NCBI GenBank assembly: GCA_015231705.1
Contig: JADGBC010000006.1
Coordinates: 1 to 46,210 of the forward strand
DNA length: 46,210 nucleotides
Direction: 5' to 3'
Source of the DNA: Desulfamplus sp.
GTDB taxonomy: Bacteria > Desulfobacterota > Desulfobacteria > Desulfobacterales > Desulfobacteraceae
Shown: one piece after another, positions 1 through 7,722 of the stretch
How positions within the stretch are numbered: the stretch's first letter is position 1
Layout: every line of letters begins with the position of its first letter
Notes under the pieces: model-generated
Told to the model about the DNA's origin: nothing
The model's database searches: none
The model's input: only the letters and a program-made list of their open reading frames with translations
Translations under genes and position numbers: made by a program

Positions 1-192
1 TTGGATATGTAAAGAATGATCACCTTGTTTGAAAAAATATCCTGAATTGTAAACAGTAGAGAACTATGCTAAAGCAGTGAGCTATTGAATATAGACTTAA
101 AATCAATTTTGTGTATCAAAATCCAGTACCCAGAGCATAGAGAACCTGTTTAAAATTTCAAAGGCTCCATAAGAGATGAGGAATAATCAACA

Positions 193-339
193 ATGAAATG
201 GAAAAATCTGGTTTTGCAATTTCAAATTTCTTCACAAGAGGTAAAGCCTTTTATTTGGAGAAGAATTCAGGTGCCGGCAACATACTTTTTTTGGGATTTC
301 CATGTTGCTATTCAAGATTCAATGGGGTGGTTTAGATGA
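193..339 (+). pseudogene. Truncated pRiA4b ORF-3-like protein
   Basis: This 48-codon reading frame is too short for the ORF track. It reads MKWKNLVLQF..., followed by KPFIWRRIQVPA, FWDFHVAIQD and MGWFR, then TGA. That order (an I-W-R-R-I-x-V-P strand, then F-W-D-x-H-x-A-I-Q-D-x-M-G-W) is the N-terminal signature of the plasmid pRiA4b ORF-3 family, whose members normally continue with D-x-H-L-H-x-F for another 100 or more residues. Nothing downstream continues the protein in any frame I checked; a perfect 9-bp inverted repeat begins 11 bases after the stop. I infer a gene broken by deletion. The family's function is unknown, and it is common in mobile and accessory regions, which fits the decayed surroundings. 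Confidence 0.72.
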
Positions 340-349
340 TATTTTCTTA

Positions 350-374
350 GGTAGTGGGATGATTCCCCACTACC
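350..374. repeat. Perfect 9-bp stem-loop
   Basis: GGTAGTGGG is followed by a 7-base loop and then CCCACTACC. Neither side has a run of T, so a rho-independent terminator is not supported. It lies just after the truncated ORF-3-like fragment and could mark the deletion edge or be a small palindromic element. Confidence 0.55.
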
Positions 375-391
375 AAGTATTTCAGTATCTA

Positions 392-634
392 TCAGTTACA
401 GTTCATAATTCTTGCGAGTATATCAATCAAAACCAATCCAATCAAAATATATTGCAGATACTTTTCTGACTTCATGGTTTTTAGAATATACTTCTCAAGA
501 TTTGTTACTAAATCAATGTAATACAACGGAAAGTGGATTGAACACTCTACCTCGATTTCATTTACACCATGGCATATACAACCATGTTTCTTTGCCTCTT
601 GTGATGCTGGTTCTATACTTAAAGCTGTTCTCAT
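392..634 (-). CDS. Small protein with Cys-rich N-terminal motif (uncertain)
   Basis: This 80-residue ORF has a credible ribosome site (AGGTGG four bases before ATG). Its N-terminus reads SIEPASQEAKKHGCICHGVNEIEVECSIHF. The pattern P-A-S-x-E-A, then G-C-x-C, then a later C-x-x-H resembles a short motif shared by many small phage and bacterial proteins of unknown role. The second half is hydrophobic and lysine-rich and does not look like the same family, so it may be out-of-frame readthrough. It has no operon partner; family A repeat copy 1 begins 9 bases upstream of the start. I treat it as possibly real and do not assign a function. Confidence 0.35.
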   Translation of the reverse strand: MRTALSIEPASQEAKKHGCICHGVNEIEVECSIHFPLYYIDLVTNLEKYILKTMKSEKYLQYILIGLVLIDILARIMNCN

Positions 635-643
635 TTACCACCT

Positions 644-722
644 TTTATGTGAAAGTCTCTTGAATTGTCCGTAATTATAGGGCTTTCATTTTTCGTTGTG
701 CCCATCAGGGCATGGCCGTTAT
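644..722 (+). repeat. Family A intergenic repeat, copy 1 (short 3' module)
   Basis: It begins TTTATGTGAAAGTCTC, has GGGCTTTCA as the other stem arm, then TTCGTTGTGCCCATCAGGGC and a terminal GTTAT. The GAAAG/CTTTC arms can pair, and GCCC-ATCA-GGGC forms a second small hairpin. Copies 5 and 6 share this 3' module. Confidence 0.85.
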
Positions 723-743
723 TTAAAATGTTGGAATAAAGTA

Positions 744-806
744 TATAAACCCTCATGGCAATTATGCGGCCACCCCGAATTATGAAAATCAGAAGGGATT
801 TTCATG
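744..806 (-). repeat. Family B palindromic repeat, copy 1
   Basis: On the minus strand it reads CATGAAAATCCCTTCTGATTTTCATAATTC and continues through GGGGTGGCCGCATAAT to GGTTTATA. ATGAAAATC/GATTTTCAT are the stem arms. It matches 15460-15519 closely over about 60 bases. The last codons and stop of the acidic ORF at 789-1169 fall inside it. Confidence 0.8.
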
Positions 807-1169
807 GTAAAAATTTTGCAACATTAGAGATTTCAAGCCATCTGATAATCTCCATATGCCGCTTTTGAGGAGAAGTATTATCAGTATTTCACTTTCTGTG
901 ATTACTATTTCCACTTCTTCTGCCTCTTCTTCTACATAATAGTAAGAGGTATTCTCTTCATCCTCGTCAGGTGGTTCAAGTGGTTCGTAGTCATAGCCAT
1001 CAGAATCATTATAATTTTTGTAAGAATAATCGTAATCTTCTTCTGAGCTATAATGCTCTTGTTCAAGTCGTTCAAAATAGTGGTCATCGGGACCACTCAT
1101 GAGATTTGCCCAATCTCCACCGTCCATGTCATCGAATGAATTTCCCCAATCCGTGTATTCATCATACAT
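789..1169 (-). CDS. Acidic, tyrosine-rich small protein (hypothetical)
   Basis: This is a 126-residue ORF dominated by D, E and Y for the first 90 residues (for example SSEEDYDYSYKNYNDSDGYDYE), then a hydrophobic stretch and a basic tail. I recognise no family. The composition is strongly non-random and would be soluble and highly acidic, which argues against a chance ORF. Upstream, AAGGAAGAATTG precedes the ATG, giving a weak AAGGA ribosome site. The final residues NFYHENPF are encoded by repeat family B, so the original C-terminus may have been replaced when the repeat arrived. It has no operon neighbours. An intrinsically disordered or charge-mimic protein is possible, but that is speculation. 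Confidence 0.45.
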   Translation of the reverse strand: MYDEYTDWGNSFDDMDGGDWANLMSGPDDHYFERLEQEHYSSEEDYDYSYKNYNDSDGYDYEPLEPPDEDEENTSYYYVEEEAEEVEIVITESEILIILLLKSGIWRLSDGLKSLMLQNFYHENPF

Positions 1170-1599
1170 AGTTCAATTCTTCCTTATGTTGAATAATAAC
1201 AATGAATTACAATCTATGATGTCAAAGGACAAATTATAATGCAGAAACAAATTTGTGCCTTTTGCAACACAAATAGTATTTTGATTGTATCTCTGTCACG
1301 CAACACCACAGAATTTATATATCCCTGAGTAAGAATGCATATTTTCTTGTAAATAGTAACTAGTACAGCTCGGCATAAGCTATCAGTTGCTTTTTTGTGC
1401 CGAATATCCATATGAATATTGAAGAATCGGCTTTAATAAGCGTAATAAGATTTACGCCCGACTGTACTAGGTAAATCAGAATCAGGATACCATTGAAAAA
1501 AAGATAAAGCAGAATACTCTTCTGAACATCCATTAATCCTGACTATCCTGATTCAGACTGCATCATAAAAAATAGTAAAATTTCATAGGAGAAAATATA
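1170..1599. other. Gene-free stretch
   Basis: I see no convincing gene here. The 65-residue minus-strand ORF at 1214-1411 has no ribosome site or recognisable motif. The right half contains a family C palindrome (1473-1560), followed by the AGGAG ribosome site of the DUF1848 gene. Confidence 0.6.
1473..1560. repeat. Family C palindromic repeat (CAGGAT/ATCCTG), copy 1
   Basis: The left arm reads TCAGAATCAGGATA and the right arm CTATCCTGATTCAGAC, nearly perfect inverted repeats about 60 bases apart, with ATCC/CCTG motifs between them. The same element type occurs at 21161-21247. AATCAGGAT...ATCCTGATT elements are a familiar intergenic repeat type in many bacteria. Confidence 0.75.
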
Positions 1600-2658
1600 A
1601 TGACCGTAAAATGGAAAGAGACCACAGTCAATACGAATAGAGGGGCTCAAAACGCTGTTGCACCCTGGATTATATCTGCAAGCAGGGCAACCGATATTCC
1701 AGCATATTACAGCAAATGGTTTTTTGACAGACTTGAAAAAGGTTATGTCAAGTGGATAAATCCATTTAACAGACTGAAACCGCAATACATATCTTTTAAA
1801 AATACTAAGGTTATTGTTTTTTGGAGTAAAAACCCTGTCCCTGTCATTCCTTTTTTGGAAAGGCTTAAAGATCGTAAAATCTCCTGTTATTTTCAATTTA
1901 CAGTCAATTATTATGAAGACGAAAATTTTGAGCCAAACCTCCCATCTCTTGAACAGCGGATTGAGACCTTTAAATATCTATCTGAAACTCTTGGCAAAGA
2001 GTGTGTAATATGGAGATTTGACCCGCTGTTGTTAAGTGACAGGACAGAACCAGACAGGCTTCTTGAGAAGATTCAAAGGGTTGGCGATCATCTGCATCCA
2101 TTTACTGAAAAACTGGTTTTCAGCTTTGCAGATATTGTCAATTACAGCAAAGTTCAGAAAAATTTGAAAAATAAGGGGATAAATTACAGAGAGTTTTACG
2201 ATGCTGATATGCGGTATATGGCAGAAGGGATCAGTAATCTTAATAGATCCCGCTCATGGGGTTTGAAAATTGCAACCTGCGGTGAAGAGGCGAGATTTAA
2301 GGAGTTTGGAATTGAGCATAACAAGTGCATTGATGACGATCTGATTGTAAGAATCACAGAAAAACAAGGCAGAGAGCCAGAATTTAACAAGTTCTTGGGA
2401 CTAAAACCTTCAGGGCTTTCGCTTTTTCAAGAGGAATTGTCTAAAATCGATGGCTCCAGTAAAACCGATGATAAGCAAAATTCAAAACTCAAAGACAAGG
2501 GACAGCGTAAGGCGTGCGGCTGCATTTACAGCAAAGATATTGGAAGTTATGATACCTGTCTGCATGGGTGTGTCTATTGTTATGCTAACAGCTCTCCAGA
2601 AGCAGCCCAAAGGAATCAGGAGAAGATAAACGTAGATAGTGAGGCTCTGCTTTCCTGA
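1600..2658 (+). CDS. DUF1848 family protein with C-terminal Cys cluster
   Basis: The N-terminus (WIISASRATDIPAYYSKW, then KGYVKWINPF, VIVFWSKNPVP, CYFQFTVNYY and VIWRFDPLLL) is the typical body of the DUF1848 family, whose biochemical role is not established. The C-terminus holds CGC around residues 306-308 and CLHGCVYC at 320-327. The C-x3-C-x2-C spacing matches the iron-sulfur ligands of radical SAM proteins, so a metal cofactor is likely. Length (352 aa) is near or slightly above the family norm. ATG at 1600 is preceded by AGGAG at a good distance. It stands alone, 42 bases upstream of a broken RtcB-like gene with no obvious functional link. Family confidence is high; function is unknown. 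Confidence 0.85.
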   Translation: MTVKWKETTVNTNRGAQNAVAPWIISASRATDIPAYYSKWFFDRLEKGYVKWINPFNRLKPQYISFKNTKVIVFWSKNPVPVIPFLERLKDRKISCYFQFTVNYYEDENFEPNLPSLEQRIETFKYLSETLGKECVIWRFDPLLLSDRTEPDRLLEKIQRVGDHLHPFTEKLVFSFADIVNYSKVQKNLKNKGINYREFYDADMRYMAEGISNLNRSRSWGLKIATCGEEARFKEFGIEHNKCIDDDLIVRITEKQGREPEFNKFLGLKPSGLSLFQEELSKIDGSSKTDDKQNSKLKDKGQRKACGCIYSKDIGSYDTCLHGCVYCYANSSPEAAQRNQEKINVDSEALLS

Positions 2659-2700
2659 ATAAACATGAAACAAAACTTTTAGCTTGTTGGATGGAATATT

Positions 2701-3146
2701 ATGAAAATTTTTGCATCTTCTAAAAACTGGATTGAAGGGGAAGCTGTAAGACAATTGGAAAAAACTGCTGAACTACATGGAATGGTATCAGCAATTGGTA
2801 TGCCGGATATTCACCCTGGAAGAGGCAATCCTGTTGGTGCTGTATTTGTAAGTTATGGGGTTATCTATCCATATCTTGTCGGGAATGATGTGGGCTGTGG
2901 AGTTGGACTTTTCAATACAGGATTAAAAAGAAACAAACTTAAACGGGATAAGTGGATAAAGAAACTTCAAAGTCTTGAAACTCCATGGGAAGGTGATAGA
3001 GCAAAGTGGTTATTGAACAACGGAATTGAGCCATCTGATATGGATTACGCTCTTGGGACAATTGGTGGAGGCAACCATTTTGCTGAATAGATGCTGCCCC
3101 TTCTGATTGTGGAGCGATAGTGATACCTCTGCTCCAGAGGAACTGA
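2701..3146 (+). pseudogene. Truncated RtcB-like RNA ligase relic
   Basis: The 129-residue ORF (2701-3090) matches the N-terminal third of RtcB-family proteins, close to the release-factor-H-coupled subgroup: MPDIHPGRGNPVGAVF, then NDVGCGVG with metal-binding Asp and Cys, and LGTIGGGNHFAE. It stops exactly where the family would continue. Immediately after, in another frame (3093-3146), the sequence reads APSDCGAIVIP, which resembles the family's later VVIPGSRG segment before diverging into LLQRN and a stop. I infer an internal deletion with frameshift. Most of the catalytic histidines are missing, so it cannot be an active RNA 3'-phosphate ligase. No prfH partner is present. Confidence 0.78.
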
Positions 3147-3397
3147 TCTATTTATTTTTTTTAGCCGGAGAGCACAAAGATCCTTTTATGCGCCCCATAA
3201 AAAACTACCTTCGTCTAAGTGGAGCTGCTGGCCGTCCCCCAAAAATATAGCTTGCATCAGATATGGATACTGTGAACATTAAAATTCATCATTGTTTTAC
3301 GCATAGTTGCATGGTAAAAATAAGTTAAATCGATTAAATCATGATAAAGATATTATTTGTTGTATTAAGGGAGAATCGATGAAGCATTATAGTAATA

Positions 3398-4264
3398 TTG
3401 TCAAATATGATACTTAGAGAGATGTCAAAAGCTTTTGTAGAGACCATTTTCCCGCCCAAATGCCTGAAATGCAAAAGATTTTTAATTGCAGATAAGTCAG
3501 TAGGTGCAAATAGATCTTATGCTCTGCACGATATTAAAAACTTGGAGGTTCTGGATAACGAGTCTGTTAAGTCCAAACCTCTGAATATCAGATCTGTTGA
3601 AGCACCTCCCTTGGCTATAAATGATGCATACAGCAATCTTTTGAGCTATTTCTGCACCACCTGCTTTATGCAATCAAGAGATCTCTCCTTTTTAAGAAAG
3701 TGTGAAAAAGGCTTTAATATTCCCTTTTCATCTGAATTGTCAGGAGTTGGAGGGATAGCTTCATCAACTTACATGGGTATGGTAAAGGAGGCTATTCATC
3801 TGCTCAAGTATAATGGCAAAACAGTTCTGGCAGATCCCCTTGGATTTTTGTTATTTCAAACTTTTGTCCGATATTATTATAATAGACCAGTTGATTTTCT
3901 TGTCCCTATACCTCTGCACCGTCTTAAAATGATGAAACGCGGTTTTAACCAATCCTTTCTTCTGGTCAGAGATTTCAGAAAATATTGGCTTGAATGGAAA
4001 GGATTGGAACCACCATGGAAAGTTGCTCCGGAGCTCCTGGTCAGGCAGCGAAACACAAAATCTCAGACCGGTTTTAACAGATTGCAGAGGCAGGAGAATA
4101 TAAGGGGTGCTTTTGCTGTCAGAAAAAATCAAAAAATCAAAGATAAGCATATTGTTTTGGTGGATGATGTCCACACAACTGGTACTACAACCATTGAAGC
4201 CGCCCACGCTATTCTTGAAGCAGGTGCATCATCTGTTGGAGTGCTGGTGGTTGCACTGACTTGA
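3398..4264 (+). CDS. comF: ComF family phosphoribosyltransferase-like protein
   Basis: This is a ComF-type protein of 288 aa. Near the N-terminus CLKC, and later CTTC, form a probable zinc-binding double-wound motif. The middle has VPIPLHRLKMMKRGFNQS, and RQRNTKSQTGFNRLQRQENIRGAF is the family signature. The C-terminus contains the PRPP-binding motif IVLVDDVHTTGTTT. In naturally competent bacteria ComF takes part in DNA uptake, but the family is widespread and its role elsewhere is unclear. The track start is TTG at 3398; ATG at 3407 or 3422 is also possible. A 12-codon ORF with a good GGGAG site (ATG at 3379) ends inside the start region. A linker of about 60 residues between the Cys pairs is longer than usual. 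It is followed by rfaE2 after 32 bases. Confidence 0.9.
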   Translation: MSNMILREMSKAFVETIFPPKCLKCKRFLIADKSVGANRSYALHDIKNLEVLDNESVKSKPLNIRSVEAPPLAINDAYSNLLSYFCTTCFMQSRDLSFLRKCEKGFNIPFSSELSGVGGIASSTYMGMVKEAIHLLKYNGKTVLADPLGFLLFQTFVRYYYNRPVDFLVPIPLHRLKMMKRGFNQSFLLVRDFRKYWLEWKGLEPPWKVAPELLVRQRNTKSQTGFNRLQRQENIRGAFAVRKNQKIKDKHIVLVDDVHTTGTTTIEAAHAILEAGASSVGVLVVALT

Positions 4265-4296
4265 GAGACTGCTTGTAAATTAATGAATGAAGGTTA

Positions 4297-4800
4297 ATGG
4301 CCACTATGAAAAAAACTGAAAATAAAAAAATTGTAGACAAGGAAGAGATCAAAAGCCTGGTTGAGTTCCATAAATCTAAAGGTTATACGGTTGTTTTTAC
4401 CAACGGCTGTTTTGATATCCTCCACGCTGGACACATTACCTACCTTGCTGCGGCTGCTGAGCAAGGAGATGTTCTGGTGGTGGGTCTGAACTCCGATGCT
4501 TCTGTTAAAAAGATAAAGGGAGATAAGAGACCTGTTGTTGAGGAGGCACATAGGGCAAAGGTTCTGGCTGCTCTTGCATGTGTGGATTATGTGGTTCTAT
4601 TTGATGAGCCTGATCCAGAAAATCTTATAATGAATATAACTCCAGATATTCTTGTAAAAGGTGCAGACTGGACTGAAGATAGAATTATTGGGGCAGGTTT
4701 TGTGAGGCAGTCAGGTGGAAAGGTGGAGCGTATCGATCTTGTTCCTCAAATTTCAACTACCACAATTATTGACAGGATAGTAATGCGGTACGGCTGCTAA
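4297..4800 (+). CDS. rfaE2: D-glycero-beta-D-manno-heptose 1-phosphate adenylyltransferase
   Basis: This 167-residue protein transfers AMP from ATP to heptose 1-phosphate to give ADP-heptose for LPS inner core. It carries the nucleotidyltransferase motif TNGCFDILHAGHITYL (HxGH type), LVVGLNSDASVKKIKG, KGADWTEDRIIGAGFV and the C-terminal ISTTTII. Length matches stand-alone RfaE2/HldE C-terminal domains; the kinase half (RfaE1) is not fused and is not in the window. It lies between comF and pgeF in a compact plus-strand run, probably cotranscribed. It implies an LPS-bearing Gram-negative host. The first ATG has a weak ribosome site (GAAGG), but the family N-terminus fits. Confidence 0.95.
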   Translation: MATMKKTENKKIVDKEEIKSLVEFHKSKGYTVVFTNGCFDILHAGHITYLAAAAEQGDVLVVGLNSDASVKKIKGDKRPVVEEAHRAKVLAALACVDYVVLFDEPDPENLIMNITPDILVKGADWTEDRIIGAGFVRQSGGKVERIDLVPQISTTTIIDRIVMRYGC

Positions 4801-4832
4801 TCTGTCAATACGGAGAGAAGGAGTTAAGCTAC

Positions 4833-5693
4833 ATGCAGTTAAATCAATCCCAAGATGAACCTCGATATTACCTATTCGACAACTTTTCCGGCTTTCCCGG
4901 CCTTGTACATGGTATATTCACAAGGGATGGCGGTACCAGCGACCTTAATTTTAGATCACTTAATGTGGCTCTTTCCGTAGGGGATGATAAAGAGAATGTC
5001 TATTTGAACAGAAACATAGTTTCTCGCTCTATGGGAATAGATCAGACTCATGCTATTTATCTGAATCAGGTGCATGGAAAAGAACTCCTTGTACTCAAAG
5101 AGCATATGATGCCTGGATTGGTAAATGATGTTCCAAATGAAAATATGCTAAAATCCGATATATCCAAAGAGAATATATCGGAACAGGGAGGCATGGTACT
5201 GCGACAACATCTTCTCAAGAAAGATGCGGATGGCATTATAACCAATGTTAAGGGGATACTTACCGTTATACAGGTGGCAGATTGTCAGGCCGTGATACTT
5301 TACGACCCTGTAAAACAAGTTGTTGCCAATATCCACTCTGGGTGGCGTGGTAGCCTTCTTAATATAGTTGGCAGGGGTGTGGATATCATGGTAGAGGCGT
5401 TTGGCTCAGATCCTTTTCATATCCTTGCAGCCATTGCTCCTTCCCTTGGTCCATGCTGTGCCGAGTTCAAGAACTACCGCGATGAGATCCCCGAACAATT
5501 CTGGAAATACAAAACAGGGCAATACCACTTTGATTTCTGGCAGATAAGCTGCGATCAGTTGACTGAAAAAGGTCTTCTTCTTAAAAACATAGAGGTCTCT
5601 AAAATATGCACCCCATGCACATCTCATATTTTCTATTCTTACAGAAAAGAGAACATTACAGGCCGTTTCGCGGTGGCTGCCGGATTGATTTAG
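4833..5693 (+). CDS. pgeF: YfiH/PgeF-type multicopper-like purine nucleoside phosphorylase
   Basis: The protein belongs to the YfiH (formerly laccase-domain) family, members of which act on purine nucleosides or as peptidoglycan-editing factor. Visible active-site metal ligands are NQVHG (His), VADCQAV (Cys) and NIHSGWRG (His), and the C-terminus has CTPCTSHIFYSYRKE. At 286 aa it is about 25-30 residues longer than usual because of an insert near residues 85-125 (roughly SDISKENISEQGG). It follows rfaE2 by 32 bases with a GGAG site upstream. Which of the two proposed activities applies cannot be judged from sequence. Confidence 0.9.
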   Translation: MQLNQSQDEPRYYLFDNFSGFPGLVHGIFTRDGGTSDLNFRSLNVALSVGDDKENVYLNRNIVSRSMGIDQTHAIYLNQVHGKELLVLKEHMMPGLVNDVPNENMLKSDISKENISEQGGMVLRQHLLKKDADGIITNVKGILTVIQVADCQAVILYDPVKQVVANIHSGWRGSLLNIVGRGVDIMVEAFGSDPFHILAAIAPSLGPCCAEFKNYRDEIPEQFWKYKTGQYHFDFWQISCDQLTEKGLLLKNIEVSKICTPCTSHIFYSYRKENITGRFAVAAGLI

Positions 5694-5728
5694 AGCACCT
5701 GTGCGTTTAAGGTGAAGAAAAGAGAATT

Positions 5729-5763
5729 TTGACATTGACTTGAAATAAATCATGTGTTAATTC
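5729..5763 (+). promoter_or_regulatory. Possible promoter for the atp cluster
   Basis: TTGACA at 5729 is followed directly by TTGACT at 5735, and TTAATT lies 16 bases beyond the second box. The -10 is poor. The position, in the only roomy gap between pgeF and atpZ, makes a promoter plausible. Confidence 0.3.
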
Positions 5764-5814
5764 CACTTGAATCATTAAGGTCTCCGCTTGAGCTGACAGA
5801 TAAAAGGTCAATAA

Positions 5815-6033
5815 ATGAAAAAAGAGACATCTAAAACCATACGGGAGCTTGCATATTACAGCAGCCTCGGTCTTTCGGTGGCACTTTCTATATTTATAGG
5901 ACTTTTTATAGGGATATGGCTTGACGGAAAATTCGACACAAAGCCTGTGCTTACAATGTTATTTCTGGGACTTGGCATTGCAGCAGGATTCAGAAATCTG
6001 CTCATGGCAGCAAAGAGGAGCAGAAAACTGTAA
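5815..6033 (+). CDS. atpZ: AtpZ/AtpI-type ATP synthase accessory membrane protein
   Basis: This 72-residue protein has two membrane segments (about residues 14-34 and 44-60), with GLSVALSIFIGLFIGIWLDGKF and LGLGIAAGFRNL, the hallmarks of the AtpZ / F0F1-ATPase assembly-factor family. These small proteins help assemble the c-ring and, in some bacteria, form a Ca/Mg channel. It is first in the F0 cluster and lies 8 bases before the next gene. The soluble F1 genes are not in the window, as is common in sulfate-reducing Desulfobacterota where the F0 a and c genes are detached. Confidence 0.85.
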   Translation: MKKETSKTIRELAYYSSLGLSVALSIFIGLFIGIWLDGKFDTKPVLTMLFLGLGIAAGFRNLLMAAKRSRKL

Positions 6034-6041
6034 ATTAATAA

Positions 6042-6479
6042 ATGGATATAGATATGGATATTCAGCGAAGAATGGCAAATTTTGTCGCAAAATCAAATTG
6101 GTATCTTTTTGTTGTGGCAACTCTCCTTGGTTTTATAAATACCCCTTTCAAATTTGCCCTTGGTATTTTGTGTGGCGGTCTTCTGGTTACATTGAATTTT
6201 CATCTTCTTAGGCATACGCTCTATAAAGCATTCGACCCTTCAAGGATGGTATTCAGCAGTGGAAGTATGACGTCCTATCAGGGACGTTCCATATTGAATG
6301 TGGTTCTTTTTAAATATTATATCCGGTTTGCGATAAGCGGAATTGTGATATTCGTGCTTATAAATAAGAATATAGTTGAACCGATGGGGCTGATTATTGG
6401 TCTCTCGGTTGTGGTTGCAAGCATCATGGCTGCAACCACACTTGAGTTAACAAGACTTATTTTCAAGGAGGCGGTCTAA
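6042..6479 (+). CDS. atpI: ATP synthase subunit I-like membrane protein
   Basis: The protein is 145 aa with four predicted membrane segments (around 19-36, 37-54, 88-105 and 112-132). Family members sit directly upstream of atpB and assist c-ring assembly. The sequence is weakly conserved, so the call rests on topology, length and the position atpZ-atpI-atpB. It ends one base before the GTG start of atpB, indicating translational coupling. MDIDMDIQ offers two near starts; I kept the first. Confidence 0.8.
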   Translation: MDIDMDIQRRMANFVAKSNWYLFVVATLLGFINTPFKFALGILCGGLLVTLNFHLLRHTLYKAFDPSRMVFSSGSMTSYQGRSILNVVLFKYYIRFAISGIVIFVLINKNIVEPMGLIIGLSVVVASIMAATTLELTRLIFKEAV

Positions 6480-6480
6480 G

Positions 6481-7170
6481 GTGGAACATCCGTATCTGTT
6501 TTTTGTAAAGCTATTTGAAGCAATAGGTCTGGGTCATTTTGTCCATGGAAATGTGCATGTTGTTTACATGTGGGTAGTCATGGCAATACTGATTCTGTTG
6601 GGCTGGCTTGCAGGTAAAAATACCCAGCTGGTTCCAGAACCTGTCCAGAATGTGTTTGAGGTTTTAGTTTCAGGTCTTGAAGAATTTATGGTTGGCATTA
6701 CTGGCGAAGAGGGCAGATGGCTTTTTCCTCTTGCAGCTTCCATATTTCTCTTTGTTTTTCTTGGAAACCTTATTGGGCTTGTGCCAGGTTTTTTCCCCCC
6801 CACAGCAAGTCTTAATACAACTGCAGCACTTGCTCTTGTGACTGTTGTATTTACCCATGTGATTGGCATCAAATATCATGGAGCTAAATATTACAAACAT
6901 TTTATGGGGCCTGTATGGTGGATGGTTCCGATTATTCTTCCCATTGAGTTGATTGGTCATGCGGCAAGAATTCTTTCCCTCTCTTTCCGTCTTTTTGGAA
7001 ATATGATGGGCCATGAACTTGTTCTTGGAATTCTGTTTGCACTTGCCGGAGCCTTTTTTGCTCCGCTGCCAATTATGGCATTGGGTATTTTTGTTGCTCT
7101 TGTTCAGGCATTTGTATTCTTTTTGCTTTCAGTTATGTACTTTACAGGTGCTATGGAGCATGCACACTGA
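6481..7170 (+). CDS. atpB: F0F1 ATP synthase subunit a
   Basis: Subunit a forms the ion half-channels against the c-ring. The 229-residue protein has at least five hydrophobic helices and the family-defining stretch SFRLFGNMMGHELVL, whose Arg (R170 here) is the essential stator arginine. NLIGLVPGFFPPTASLN and LPIELIGHAARILSLS are also typical. It starts at GTG, preceded by AAGGAGGCGGTCTAAG, which overlaps the end of atpI. A 227-base gap separates it from atpE. Whether it moves protons or sodium cannot be told from this subunit alone; see the c subunit. Confidence 0.97.
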   Translation: MEHPYLFFVKLFEAIGLGHFVHGNVHVVYMWVVMAILILLGWLAGKNTQLVPEPVQNVFEVLVSGLEEFMVGITGEEGRWLFPLAASIFLFVFLGNLIGLVPGFFPPTASLNTTAALALVTVVFTHVIGIKYHGAKYYKHFMGPVWWMVPIILPIELIGHAARILSLSFRLFGNMMGHELVLGILFALAGAFFAPLPIMALGIFVALVQAFVFFLLSVMYFTGAMEHAH

Positions 7171-7397
7171 TTATAATCTCTTTGCTTGTGTAGTTTAAAA
7201 TAGGTGAGTTTGATAACAAACGTTTGTTGGTTGTGGCGATCTCAAGTTCACATCTTTAAAGAGATAGATGTTCTTTTTTGAAAAAACAGAAAATGATAAT
7301 TATCAGCATGTTGCTGATGCGTTATAAAGGGAAAAGCGGGTTTTGGAAGAAGCCGCAGAGTCATTAATCTAAATTTCAAGGTAAAAAGGAGAAAAAA
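7171..7397 (+). promoter_or_regulatory. atpB-atpE intercistronic region
   Basis: The gap is unusually long for an atp operon. It contains the palindromes AACAAACGTTTGTT and GATAATTATC and an AGCATGTTGCT hairpin, and ends in AAGGAGAAAAAAATG, a strong ribosome site. Such a leader could raise atpE translation, matching the high copy number of subunit c, or hold a second promoter; I see no clear -35/-10 pair. Confidence 0.4.
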
Positions 7398-7667
7398 ATG
7401 GATTTTTTTACCGCGTGTGTATGGGCAGCAGGTATTGCAATCGGAGTCGCAGCATTTGGTTGCGGTATTGGTCAGGGTATGGGTCTTAACGGTGCAGTAC
7501 AGGGTATCGCAAGAAATCCTGAGTCTTCAGGAAAAGTAACTGTAACCCTTCTGATCGGTCTTGCTATGATCGAGTCTCTTTGTATTTATGCCCTCGTTGT
7601 TGCTCTGATTCTTATCTATGCACACCCACAGGCAGCAGATATTCTCAAGACAATAGCTGGTAGCTGA
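7398..7667 (+). CDS. atpE: F0F1 ATP synthase subunit c
   Basis: This 89-residue hairpin of two membrane helices forms the rotor ring. The polar loop is GIARNPE. The ion carboxylate is E59 in AMIESLCIY. Aligning with Ilyobacter tartaricus subunit c (constant offset of 6), Q26, E59, S60 and Y64 match the Na+ ligands Q32, E65, S66 and Y70, while T67 is replaced by L61 and P28 by C22. The site is therefore largely of the sodium type, but not complete. A strong ribosome site (AAGGAG) precedes the ATG and a strong terminator follows. Confidence 0.97.
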   Translation: MDFFTACVWAAGIAIGVAAFGCGIGQGMGLNGAVQGIARNPESSGKVTVTLLIGLAMIESLCIYALVVALILIYAHPQAADILKTIAGS

Positions 7668-7722
7668 TATTAAGCCTTATATGATTTAAAGATAGGGTTT
7701 TTTTACAAAAAAGAGTGTTTAT

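Noticed and set aside
412-663. 83-residue plus-strand ORF
   Set aside because: It lies opposite a better small ORF with a ribosome site and runs into repeat A.
1214-1411. 65-residue minus-strand ORF
   Set aside because: No ribosome site, no motif and no neighbours; likely chance in AT-rich sequence.
3379-3417. 12-codon ORF with a GGGAG site overlapping the comF start
   Set aside because: It could be a leader peptide, but it is too short to separate from chance; noted only as context for the comF start.
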